A stretch of DNA of 64,000 nt. It comes from Pseudanabaena minima (GTDB lineage: Bacteria; Cyanobacteriota; Cyanobacteriia; Pseudanabaenales; Pseudanabaenaceae). The first letter of the stretch is position 1, and each line of letters begins with the position of its first letter. The stretch is taken from NCBI RefSeq assembly GCF_051131155.1, contig NZ_CP159508.1:2542001-2606000 (forward strand), written 5' to 3'. Both the position numbers and the translations under genes were made by a program. This document shows, one piece after another, positions 17,623 through 27,026 of this stretch. The notes below the pieces were generated by a model, which ran no database searches, had not been told where the DNA came from, and was given only the letters and a program-made list of their open reading frames with translations.

Positions 17623-18446
17623 TTAATCGGGAATTGTGAAATAAAAGGTTGCCCCTTGATTAATCGCTGCTTCAGCCCAGATTCGACCACCATGTCTGTG
17701 AATGATCCGTTGCACGATCGCTAGTCCGATACCAGTGCCTTCAAATTCATCGTCGAGGTGCATCCGATGAAACACTCCAAATAATTTATCGGCATATCGC
17801 ATATCAAACCCAGCTCCATTATCACGAATAAAGTACACTATTTCCGAATTTATGACCATAGAACCAACCTCAATATAAGCATGGTCAATTTTGCTGGTGT
17901 ATTTGATAGCATTGCTCAGGAGATTGATCCAAACTTGAGTAAATAGAGACAGATCAGCTTGATGTGGTGGTAAATCAGCGATCGCAAATTCGATCACACT
18001 TTCGCCCCAACTAGGACGCAAGTCATTGAGCAGATGATCAATAAGATATTTCGGAAAAATAGTTTGCTTTGATATTTCTTTACGATTGAGGCGTGCAAGA
18101 TTAAGTAAGTCATCAATTAGAATGCCCATGCGCGATGATGACTTTGTTGGCGATGAAATAGCCACCCCACAAATAGAGCTTCAAGCGTGAAAGTAATCAC
18201 AGTATAAGGATGCTTCCAGATCACGTAGGTACATAACCCAGCGATCAATCCAGCCAAAGTCCCCCAGCTTGTACCGTACAAACAAACAACAATCCAAACT
18301 GCGATCGAACCAAATATAAAGTCAATATCAAAAAACAATGTCCATCGACAATAGTTACCAATAAATCCCATCATCAGCAGCAAAACTAAACCCACAAGCT
18401 GACGACGCGATCGCACTTTTGACCCTAATACTTTGATAAAGTCCAT
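17623..18446 (-). pseudogene. Sensor histidine kinase with internal deletion and frameshift
   Basis: Two pieces of one kinase gene remain. The upstream piece (18117-18446, 109 residues) is a membrane domain (LVGLVLLLMMGFIGNY, then FIFGSIAVWIVVCLYGTSWGTL and WKHPYTVITFTLEALFVGW) of the kind found at the N-terminus of PAS-type sensor kinases. The downstream piece (17623-18165) begins in another frame with RMGILIDDLLNLARLNRKE and continues through a complete HATPase domain (N box LLSNAIKYT, G boxes DNGAGFD and EGTGIGLAIV). Between them the PAS/GAF part and the H-box are missing; the pieces overlap near 18117-18165. Without the phosphoacceptor histidine it cannot autophosphorylate. The downstream part closely resembles the C-terminus of the 2088-residue kinase next door. 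Confidence 0.82.
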
Positions 18447-18500
18447 TATTTAAGCCATTGAATATAGTGTCCTGAATCAAATAACGAAACTAAGATTAAC

Positions 18501-18557
18501 TAAACAAATGTTTTGTGTGTAGTCAGCAAAGGCATCTACACACAAAACATTTGTTTA
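18501..18557. terminator. Long inverted repeat between kinase genes
   Basis: The arms of 22 bases, beginning taaacaaatgttttgtgtg, pair perfectly around a 13-base loop. It lies after the giant kinase stop (minus strand) and before the broken kinase gene. Confidence 0.7.
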
Positions 18558-18580
18558 TAGTTATTTACCGCTTACAGATT

Positions 18581-21500
18581 TTACAAATAATTTGGTGATT
18601 GATTAGGTATGGTGAAATAAAAAGTTGCACCTTCATTAACTTTAGACTCAGCCCAAATTTTGCCACCATGTCTTTGAATAATGCGTTGGGCGATCGCTAG
18701 TCCAATCCCAGTGCCTTCAAAATCTTTTTCAAGGTGCATTCGCTGAAATACACCAAATAATTTATCAGCATACTTCATATCAAACCCAGCCCCATTATCA
18801 CGGATAAAATATACATTTTCATGATCAATGATTTGCCAGCCAATTTCAATGCGGGCATCTTCAATTTTGCCTGTATATTTGATCGCATTGGAAATCAAGT
18901 TAATCCAAACTTGAGTTAGCAAAGAACGATCAGCCTCACAATTAGGTACATCAGCAATAATAAACTTTATTTGACGTGCTGCGATCTCCGATTCAAAGTC
19001 AATTAATATTTGTTGAATCAGATTATTTATTAAGATTAATCGTCGCGAAAGTTCCTTGCGATTACAGCGTGATAGGTTTAAAAGATCATCAATTAATTCC
19101 CCCATCCGTTTAGCATTGTCACGAACAATTTGGAGATAACGCTTACCTTCTGCATCAAAAAGATCGCGGTAGTCTTCCTGTAAAATCCTCGAAAATCCAT
19201 CGATCGCCCGTAACGGGGCGCGGAGATCATGGGAAACTGAATAGGAGAAAGATTCTAATTCCTTATTGGCTGCTTCTAGTTGAGCAGTGCGCTGATTCAC
19301 TCTAGATTCCAGAGACTGATTAAGTTGATACAGAGCCTCACTAGCAGCTTTGCGTTGTAGCTCAGCCGCAGCTCTAGCTGCAAATACTTGCAAAATATTT
19401 CTGGCTCGTTCAACATCCTGCAACGGTTTTACATCAAGAATACAAAGATTACCGATCGCATTTTCATGCTCATCTTTGAGCACAATTCCCATATAGCTAT
19501 CTGCTTGCAGCATTCCTAAGAATGAATTCCCTGGAAATATCTCTTGTAATAAACTATGGCAGACAAATTCTCCACGCTCTAAGGTAAGTTCGCAGGGAGT
19601 TCGCGCAGGCAAATAACTAATTGCTTGTTGCATAGTGCCATCGGACCACAATGCTAAGGAATAAAGTTCTTCACCAATTAGCTTAGTAACTACTGCATAC
19701 TTCACATGCAATGCTTCGGCAATATGTCTAACTAGAGCAGGAAAAAAGTCCTCACCTGTAACAGCCGCAGTACCTAAAATTAGGTTTTGTAATGTCATCT
19801 CCGATCGCTTAAGTGCAGCTTCCCTTTCTTTAGCTTCACTGATATCCCGCATAATCGTGGAAATATATTCTAAATCACCTTGGGCAGATTTGTGGGCAAT
19901 AATCATTTGAGAAACTGGAATTTCATTACCTTCATGGGTTAACAAAGCTGTCTCGCCTAACCATGTTCCCTTTTGAACTGCGGTAGGTATGCCCTGATTT
20001 TGAATAATCTCTAGCGCCCATTGGGGATGATAGGTCGATATTGTTAGGTCAGATACATCGGCATCAAGAGGCAATCCTTGAACTTTATTAGCCTGCGTGT
20101 TATTCCATATTACTTTTCCCTGTGGTGATGTCATGCCAATAATATCTGTAGATGCTTGAATAATTGCAATTAGGCGATCGCGTTCTTTTTCGGCTAACTG
20201 ACGATCAGCAATTTCTGCTTGCAAAGATTGATTGAGTTCTTCTTGTTGCTGAAGCAGTCTCGCCTTGACAATAGAAATAGCAGCTTGAGCGGAGAGTAAA
20301 TTGAGAATTTCGATATGCTCAGGTGTAAATGCATCAGTGACAAGACTATTTTCTAAAAGCACAATGGCGGTCATACGTCCCTGATTTAGTAGGGGCATAC
20401 ATAGCAATGATTTTGAGTGGTGCTGAACAATCCAAGGATCATTTTGAAAATCTCCAGATTGGGAAGCATTATGCAGCACGATACTCTCTTGGGTACGCGC
20501 AACATAATTCACTAAAGAGTGTGGCACATAAAAGTTTCCATCAATGGAAGTAGCATCCATAGGAATTGACTGCATTACCACTACGTGATCATCGTTAATT
20601 GTCTTAATTCCTTCAATCATCCATTGATCCTGATTTAAGGATAGGCTGTGCGAAGCATCAACTATCCTTAAATCAGGATCACTACTACTTAAGGAATTAG
20701 ATAAATTTTTAGGTAATAGCAAATAACCCGTTTGCGCTCCTGCGTTCTCAACTAAAATAGACATTAAAGTTGAGAGAAGTTGATCAAGCTTAATTTCGCT
20801 AGCGATCGCTTGAGAAGCTCTGATTACGGCTTCTAGATCGAGGGTATGTAAACTATTTGAAGATGATTGTGTAGAAATCGAATTTTTTTGCAATCTTTTT
20901 CTGGGACGCATATCAGCTAGACGATTCGCCAAGAGAATAGGATATTGATTTTCTAAATGTTGTACTTTCGCTAATGCACCCCACTGTAAATAGTAATACC
21001 TTGCTTCTCGCATATAGGCTCTAGCAATCGTTAGACGATTTTGTTCCAAATAAAACTTCGCCGCAAGTTCATTTGCTAATGCTTGATCTTGGATATAGCC
21101 ATTTTCTCTAGCTTGATCAATAGCTAAGTCATAGACTTCCATCGCTGCTAATACTTGTCCAAATACTCGGTGTCGTTCTGCTTCGATTAAATGCTGTTGA
21201 TGCCGAAAATTCATCGGTGCATGTTCCGCCCAAGACTGGATTCTTTCGAGGTTAGCCTCGACTTTAGCCATAGCTTGCTGTTGATCAGCGATCGCCAAAT
21301 GGGCATAAACTGCTAAATTCGCCAGAGATTCATAAAAGTAGAAAACTGCATAAGCTCTTACACCAATGGCTGCGTCCTCATACAGTCTGACTTGAACAGC
21401 ATGATCAATGGCGAGGTTATAGTTTTCAAATAGATAGCAAAGTACTAACTGATGGAAATACAACATATGTATAGCAATGCGATCTCCTTTCTGTATATGT

Positions 21501-24500
21501 ATTGGCAGCATCGCTTCAATGTTGTAGACTTCTCCAACTAAATGACAAGGATCTGCGGCTCTTCCAATCAGATTTAAAATATTTTGGTGATAGATATATA
21601 GCCAATTGAGAGTTGTTTGTTGTTTTAGTTGACTGAGTAAAGTTTCATATCCTGATATTTCTTGATCTAGACTATTTAACTCTCGCCCCATGAAATAGAG
21701 ATATTGACTATGTAAACATAATCCGTAAGCACCAAATTCCAAATCACCTGTTTCTACGCCAATAATATAAGCATTCAATAAAGGTTGGAGAGTTTCTTGG
21801 ATATGATATTTCCAATGAGTGATAAATACATTAACTATGACTAAAGTCTTTGCCCTTAATTCTTGGGATTCAAATCGATCTAGTAATCGTAAGGCTAATT
21901 GACCAAACTGATAGCCCAGTTCCATGCGGTTCATCAGTCCACAGAGAATTATTCCACAAGCAGAATATCCATAAGCAGAACCGATCGCATTTCCTTTAGT
22001 AATGGATAGCCTCACTAATTGTAAAACAATGAGAATATATAATTCTGGTGCAGCACCGTAAGCTGCCGCTGCAATGCTTAAAAGAATATTTACTGAAGCG
22101 ATCGCGATTTGATCGGTCATTAATGGTCGTTCTAATAAAGACTCAACAGGGTGTAGCTCAAGGAATTCTTGAAAATTTTGTAGAGCCAATCCCACATCAG
22201 CTTGTGAGGTTTGGTTAGGCAAAGTGATTTCTAACAGACTTAACTTGTCTATGCCCATCGCGATCGCTTCTAATCGCTGATTTTGGGCAACTAAAGCTTG
22301 AATTTGAATCTCATAAACTTTAATTTTGTCTACTAAGGTTTTACTACGATTTTCTACAACATCAGCCCAGTTCTGCATCTGAGCAAAATCACCATTTAGA
22401 AATGCGGCTTCAACTGCTAGCTGATAAAGATTTAGAGCTAGTTCATATTGATCTTGCCAACTAGACAATGAAAGCAATTCCACGCCAGTTTTGATATAGT
22501 TAAAGGCGCTGCTATAAGCTATTGAAGCTTTCGCTTTTTGAGCAGCAATCAGATTGAGTTGAGCTAATTGAACGCGATCGCTTTGACTAGAAATCAGATC
22601 TAACCCAAGATTAAGCTGATCAACGATATCAAAAATTTTTAATTCTAGTTCCTCTCTAGAGGTGTTTTTCAACAACTGCTGACCAATTCTTTGATGAATT
22701 ACCGCTTGATGCACTTCAGAGATTAGTGAATAGGCGGCTTGCTGAATACGATCATGCACAAATCTATAAGCGATCACATGATGACAGTTGATTAATTCGA
22801 TCTCATAATGAATTGATTGATAATCTGGATTAAGTGGTCGGATTAATCCTTCGCAGATTGACTCTCTCAGGGCTGGAATAATTTCAATCGGTGATCGCTC
22901 TGACGCAAGCACTAATGTATCAAGGTCAAACTGATTCCCAATACAAGCAGATATTTGCAACAATTGCTGGGTGTGATCGCTCAGCTTCTGGATCTTACCT
23001 GCCATCAGACTTACAACATTATCCGTAATCCTCTGATCTTCGATTTGAGCAATTAACCATTGCCATTGCCGCGATCGATAATCAAATCTTAGTAGCTCCT
23101 CACTATGTAAAGTTTTCAAAAATTCGTTTATAAAGAAGGGATTACCACCTGTCTTTTGTTGCACTAATTCCGCTAACGGCAAAGCATCTATCGTTGAGCA
23201 ATGCAAAGTATCCGCAATAAGATGATTGATATCACTCAGATTTAATGCTGATAGATACAGTTGATTAATCACTCCATTAGCCCGTTGAATATTTTCGATC
23301 ATTTGCCTGATCGGATGCATCGCATTAACTTCATTATCACGATATGCTCCAATTAACAGAAGAGCATGTGGGTCATCTGTAGTTGCTAATATCTCTAGCA
23401 ATTTTAGAGAAGCGCGATCAGCCCATTGCAGATCATCTAAAAAGATCACCAAAGGATGTTCTAATTGAGCAAAACCACGAATAAAATTCTGGAAAACACG
23501 ATTAAATCGATTTTGGGCTTCACTAGCCGAGACATTTACTGTGTTTGTGGTAGATACATTTTGATTACCGATAATCATCTCTAGCGATGGAATTACTTGC
23601 GTAATCATCTGGCTGTTGGAACCTAAGGCAGCAGTAAGTTTGGATCGCCACTGCTCTAAACTCTCTACACTTTCAGTGAGCAATTGTTTGATTAATTCCT
23701 GAAAAGCTTGAATAATTGCTAAATAAGGAATATTACGCTGATATTGCTCAAATTTACCCGATATAAAATAGCCGCGACTTTTAGCGATCGGTTTGTGGAT
23801 TTCCTGTACTAAAGTAGATTTCCCAATTCCCGAATAACCCGACACCAAAATCATTTCGACGCGATCGCCTGTGGAGTTAGTCAACTCAGTGCTAGATATC
23901 CTCGCAAAGGCTGCTAATAAACTCTCGACCTCATGGGATCGCCCATACATCTTTTCAGAAATCAAAAAACGATCAGCTATATCTTGTTCTGCTAATGGGA
24001 ATAGTTCTATGGTTCCCTTTGACTGTAGCTGATACAGACATTTTTCTAGATCGACTTTTACTCCCCATGCGCTTTGATACCTTTCCTCAGCAGTTTTTGC
24101 CAGTAGTTTGAGGATGATTTGAGATAAGACTAATGGGATTTGAGGATTTATTAAGTGTGGGGCGATCGGTTCTAAAGCTAAATGGTAATGAATTAATTCC
24201 AAAGGATCATTAGACTCAAATGGTAAGCGATCAGTTAACATTTGATAAAAAGTCACACCCATCGAATAAATATCTGTACGATAATCCAGCGATCGGTTCA
24301 TTCTCCCTGTCTGTTCAGGGGAAATATAGTCTAAAGTCCCCTCCAGTAATTGATTATGATTGAGAATTAATGTCTCTTTCGTTAAATCCGAGGCAATCCC
24401 AAAATCAATTACTTTTAATTGGTGTGTTTCTGGATTAACGACAATATTCGACGGGTTGAGATCCTTATGGATAATGTTAGCACTATGGACTTCGCTAAGC

Positions 24501-24847
24501 CCTTCACAGATCTGAATCGCCAAATTCAAACAGTCAACTAGACTCAACTTCTTTTGAGCTAATATTTCCGCTAAAGATTTGCCTCCAATGTCTTCTAATA
24601 CGATCACCCACCCATTTTGATATTGCAGTAAATCATAGGCGTGAATTACTAAGTTAGAAGCTAGCTTTCTAGTAATTTCATATTCTAATTTGTATCTACC
24701 AACAACTTGGGATATAGGAAACTCAGTATTTAAGACCTTTAAGATTACTGGCAAGTTATCCTGTTGACGGATACCACGATAAACTTGAGAATTGGAACTC
24801 TCGTAAATCTTTTCAACAACTTGATATTTAGGTATATTTACCAGCAT
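18581..24847 (-). CDS. Ser/Thr kinase - AAA ATPase - GAF/PAS - histidine kinase hybrid
   Basis: This 2088-residue protein combines two kinase chemistries. Residues 1-270 are a Ser/Thr kinase (VILKVL lysine, HKDLNPSN catalytic loop near 129, DFG in VIDFGIASD). A large STAND-like ATPase has GYSGIGKST at about 336-344 and LVIFLDDLQWAD, followed by a long helical TPR-like region. From about 1360 come a GAF domain, a PAS domain (ASTDIIGMTSPQGKVIWNN), a second GAF-like domain, and a histidine kinase with H1873 in YSVSHDLRAPLRA, LISNAIKYT, DNGAGFD and GTGIGLAIA. This architecture is known in filamentous cyanobacteria. It is presumably cytoplasmic; the input signal is unknown. It may supply the Rcp1-like regulator at 17132. 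Confidence 0.95.
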   Translation of the reverse strand: MLVNIPKYQVVEKIYESSNSQVYRGIRQQDNLPVILKVLNTEFPISQVVGRYKLEYEITRKLASNLVIHAYDLLQYQNGWVIVLEDIGGKSLAEILAQKKLSLVDCLNLAIQICEGLSEVHSANIIHKDLNPSNIVVNPETHQLKVIDFGIASDLTKETLILNHNQLLEGTLDYISPEQTGRMNRSLDYRTDIYSMGVTFYQMLTDRLPFESNDPLELIHYHLALEPIAPHLINPQIPLVLSQIILKLLAKTAEERYQSAWGVKVDLEKCLYQLQSKGTIELFPLAEQDIADRFLISEKMYGRSHEVESLLAAFARISSTELTNSTGDRVEMILVSGYSGIGKSTLVQEIHKPIAKSRGYFISGKFEQYQRNIPYLAIIQAFQELIKQLLTESVESLEQWRSKLTAALGSNSQMITQVIPSLEMIIGNQNVSTTNTVNVSASEAQNRFNRVFQNFIRGFAQLEHPLVIFLDDLQWADRASLKLLEILATTDDPHALLLIGAYRDNEVNAMHPIRQMIENIQRANGVINQLYLSALNLSDINHLIADTLHCSTIDALPLAELVQQKTGGNPFFINEFLKTLHSEELLRFDYRSRQWQWLIAQIEDQRITDNVVSLMAGKIQKLSDHTQQLLQISACIGNQFDLDTLVLASERSPIEIIPALRESICEGLIRPLNPDYQSIHYEIELINCHHVIAYRFVHDRIQQAAYSLISEVHQAVIHQRIGQQLLKNTSREELELKIFDIVDQLNLGLDLISSQSDRVQLAQLNLIAAQKAKASIAYSSAFNYIKTGVELLSLSSWQDQYELALNLYQLAVEAAFLNGDFAQMQNWADVVENRSKTLVDKIKVYEIQIQALVAQNQRLEAIAMGIDKLSLLEITLPNQTSQADVGLALQNFQEFLELHPVESLLERPLMTDQIAIASVNILLSIAAAAYGAAPELYILIVLQLVRLSITKGNAIGSAYGYSACGIILCGLMNRMELGYQFGQLALRLLDRFESQELRAKTLVIVNVFITHWKYHIQETLQPLLNAYIIGVETGDLEFGAYGLCLHSQYLYFMGRELNSLDQEISGYETLLSQLKQQTTLNWLYIYHQNILNLIGRAADPCHLVGEVYNIEAMLPIHIQKGDRIAIHMLYFHQLVLCYLFENYNLAIDHAVQVRLYEDAAIGVRAYAVFYFYESLANLAVYAHLAIADQQQAMAKVEANLERIQSWAEHAPMNFRHQQHLIEAERHRVFGQVLAAMEVYDLAIDQARENGYIQDQALANELAAKFYLEQNRLTIARAYMREARYYYLQWGALAKVQHLENQYPILLANRLADMRPRKRLQKNSISTQSSSNSLHTLDLEAVIRASQAIASEIKLDQLLSTLMSILVENAGAQTGYLLLPKNLSNSLSSSDPDLRIVDASHSLSLNQDQWMIEGIKTINDDHVVVMQSIPMDATSIDGNFYVPHSLVNYVARTQESIVLHNASQSGDFQNDPWIVQHHSKSLLCMPLLNQGRMTAIVLLENSLVTDAFTPEHIEILNLLSAQAAISIVKARLLQQQEELNQSLQAEIADRQLAEKERDRLIAIIQASTDIIGMTSPQGKVIWNNTQANKVQGLPLDADVSDLTISTYHPQWALEIIQNQGIPTAVQKGTWLGETALLTHEGNEIPVSQMIIAHKSAQGDLEYISTIMRDISEAKEREAALKRSEMTLQNLILGTAAVTGEDFFPALVRHIAEALHVKYAVVTKLIGEELYSLALWSDGTMQQAISYLPARTPCELTLERGEFVCHSLLQEIFPGNSFLGMLQADSYMGIVLKDEHENAIGNLCILDVKPLQDVERARNILQVFAARAAAELQRKAASEALYQLNQSLESRVNQRTAQLEAANKELESFSYSVSHDLRAPLRAIDGFSRILQEDYRDLFDAEGKRYLQIVRDNAKRMGELIDDLLNLSRCNRKELSRRLILINNLIQQILIDFESEIAARQIKFIIADVPNCEADRSLLTQVWINLISNAIKYTGKIEDARIEIGWQIIDHENVYFIRDNGAGFDMKYADKLFGVFQRMHLEKDFEGTGIGLAIAQRIIQRHGGKIWAESKVNEGATFYFTIPNQSPNYL

Positions 24848-24896
24848 AGTTCAGCAAGGTTGATTATTTGACTAGCTCCCAATCTAAGATCTTTAT

Positions 24897-24998
24897 AAGT
24901 AGCTCAACTTAATTAAAACCCAAAACCAGACTTTGTTCCGCCCGCGTAGCGGGCGGAACAAACTTCTCGGTTTTTAGTTTACTTATGTCTAGCTACTT
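24897..24998. repeat. Nested palindromic element, AAGTAGCT ends, copy 1
   Basis: The ends aagtagct (24897-24904) and agctactt (24991-24998) enclose imperfect arms (aaaacccaaaacc / ggtttttagttt) and a perfect tip (tttgttccgcccgc, apex gta). A second copy lies 220 bases away at 25216-25316. The 625-base gap 24848-25472 holds these two elements and no gene; I see nothing else in 24999-25215 or 25317-25472. Confidence 0.8.
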
Positions 24999-25215
24999 AA
25001 TAGTCATCGATCAAGAGATAAAACACTATTTAGAGACCCCTCTCATATCCATTGGATTATCCATTAGATAACTTACAGCCCGTCTAGGCTTTATGTAGTA
25101 AGAGAAATTTTTGAAATTGTGACAAAGGAACATTTTCAAAAATTTTCTTGGGTTTTGAGAAAGTACAAAGTGCTGTACTTGAATGCTAGATCCCTATAGA
25201 TCTATCGAAATTGAT

Positions 25216-25316
25216 AAGTAGCTAGGCATAAATAAACTCAAAACCGAAAAGATTGTTCCGCCCGCTACGCGGGCGGAACAATCTTTGGTTTTAGGTTTTA
25301 ATATGCTCATCTACTT
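25216..25316. repeat. Nested palindromic element, AAGTAGCT ends, copy 2
   Basis: It starts aagtagctaggcataaataa and ends with tcatctactt. The tip is built on gattgttccgcccgc with apex tac, the complement-like version of the gta apex in copy 1. Its arms have diverged from copy 1 but still pair. Confidence 0.8.
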
Positions 25317-25472
25317 AACTAAGCTGATAACATAAAAGACAGCAAATATAGTAGTGCCTTGTTAACACTACACTTTGAGTTTGCTTAAACCTCACATCAC
25401 TTACTACAAATTAGATTTTCAAAACTTCCATAAATTCCTTATAATACCCTTAAAAGAGGAATTGTATGACTT

Positions 25473-26831
25473 ATGACTGTAGATTACAAGAGATTTTTTA
25501 AGGCAACTGATCCGAGTAAAACCTTACTTGCTGATAGTGCCGAAGACAAAAAGTACTACATTGACTTTTCGACGGTTCGGGGCGGTAAAGTTGTCGAAGA
25601 TTTGAAGGATAACATTTCGCTTTTTTCGGATGGACAGCCGACTTGTCAGTTATTTACTGGACATATCGGTTGTGGCAAATCTACAGAAATCTTGCAGCTT
25701 AAGCAACAACTTGAAAGCGAAGGGTTTCACGTCGTTTACTTTGAGTCTAGTCAAGACATGGAGATGGGCGATGTCGATCTCAGTGATATCCTCCTTGCGA
25801 TCGCTAGACGTGTGGTTGAGAGCCTAGAGGCGGTGAAGGTGAAAACTGAAGCCAAGGGGTTTCGAGCCATGCTCAACGGGGCAGTTAAGATTTTGAATAC
25901 TGAGATTGAACTCTCTGCTGAAGCCGATGTCCCAGGAGTTGGCAAGATTGAGGCTAGTACCAGTGGCGAGTTTTCTCTATCTCTAGGCATTGGTAAACTC
26001 TCCGCTAAAACTAAAGATAGTCCTGACATGCGGAGCAAACTACGCGGCTACATGGAGCCAAAAACCAATGGTTTGCTAGACTTAATCAATAATGAGATCC
26101 TATTACCTGCGATCGCTGATCTCAAGAAATTAGGAAAAGAAGGCATTGTTGTAATCGTTGATAACCTTGATCGCGTTGACGATTCACCAAAACCTTGGGG
26201 TAGACCGCAAACTGAATATTTATTTGTTGATCGTGCTGAGCAACTTCGCAAATTGCAATGTCATGTGGTTTATACCATGCCCCTTGCTTTGAGATTTTCG
26301 AGGGATTACGGCACACTCACGGCTAGGTTTATGACCGATCCAATTGTGTTGCCGATGGTTCCTGTAGTACGCCGCGATGGTAGTACCCATGAGGAAGGCA
26401 TTGCACTTTTGCGCCAAATGATTCTATCGCGGGTATTACCAGATAGCTCTCCCACTGAGCGATTAAATGCTATTAATCAAGTTTTCGACAGTATGAATAC
26501 ACTTGATCGACTGTGCTTTGCGAGTGGAGGTCATGTGCGAAATATTATGCGCCTGCTCAATGATGCACTCCGCAAACAACGTGGTTTACCTGTCACCCTT
26601 GAGGTTCTGGAAGATACGATCCGTAAACGTCGTAACGAGTTAGTTCTTTCTATAGATGATGAGGAATGGAAACTATTGCGACAGGTGAATAGTACGAAGA
26701 AGGTGGTGGGTGATACTGGCTATCAAACCTTGATTAGAAGCATGTACGTTTATGAATATCAAGATGAAAATGGTTCTTGGTTTGAGGTAAATCCTGTACT
26801 TGTCACCGCTCAAGAATTTGACGTACCTTAG
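25473..26831 (+). CDS. P-loop AAA-type ATPase paired with the STAND gene
   Basis: The 452-residue protein has one ATPase core: Walker A GHIGCGKST at about 64-72 and Walker B GIVVIVDNLDRV near 225-236, followed by an arginine-rich C-terminal part (GGHVRNIMRLLNDALRKQR) of the winged-helix lid type. Between the two motifs is an insertion rich in acidic and serine residues (residues about 125-190). The N-terminal FFKATDPSKTLL and YIDFSTVRGG are typical of a cyanobacterial family encoded next to large TPR or WD40 STAND proteins, as here (195 bases upstream of the next gene, same strand). It probably acts with its neighbour as a signalling or defence pair; no experiment known to me shows this. Confidence 0.85.
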   Translation: MTVDYKRFFKATDPSKTLLADSAEDKKYYIDFSTVRGGKVVEDLKDNISLFSDGQPTCQLFTGHIGCGKSTEILQLKQQLESEGFHVVYFESSQDMEMGDVDLSDILLAIARRVVESLEAVKVKTEAKGFRAMLNGAVKILNTEIELSAEADVPGVGKIEASTSGEFSLSLGIGKLSAKTKDSPDMRSKLRGYMEPKTNGLLDLINNEILLPAIADLKKLGKEGIVVIVDNLDRVDDSPKPWGRPQTEYLFVDRAEQLRKLQCHVVYTMPLALRFSRDYGTLTARFMTDPIVLPMVPVVRRDGSTHEEGIALLRQMILSRVLPDSSPTERLNAINQVFDSMNTLDRLCFASGGHVRNIMRLLNDALRKQRGLPVTLEVLEDTIRKRRNELVLSIDDEEWKLLRQVNSTKKVVGDTGYQTLIRSMYVYEYQDENGSWFEVNPVLVTAQEFDVP

Positions 26832-26888
26832 GATTTCTCTTGTGAGATCCTCTAAAAGTTACGTAAAAAGATGAGATTTGGGCTTGGA

Positions 26889-26944
26889 AACCAAGCCCCT
26901 ACCCTTGCAAATATGTAACCAAGCCCCTACCCTTGCAAATATGT
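26889..26944. repeat. Tandem duplication, 2 x 28 bp
   Basis: Two identical 28-base units (each starting aaccaagcccctaccctt) lie head to tail in the intergenic space. They form part of a hairpin-rich repeat (gggcttggaaaccaagccc; ggatttggtctccaaatcc). Confidence 0.85.
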
Positions 26945-27026
26945 AGGGATTTGGTCTCCAAATCCTTTTTTAATATGACATAGCAACATTTGGTACAATT
27001 ATCCGCGATCGCCGAGGGCAAAAACT

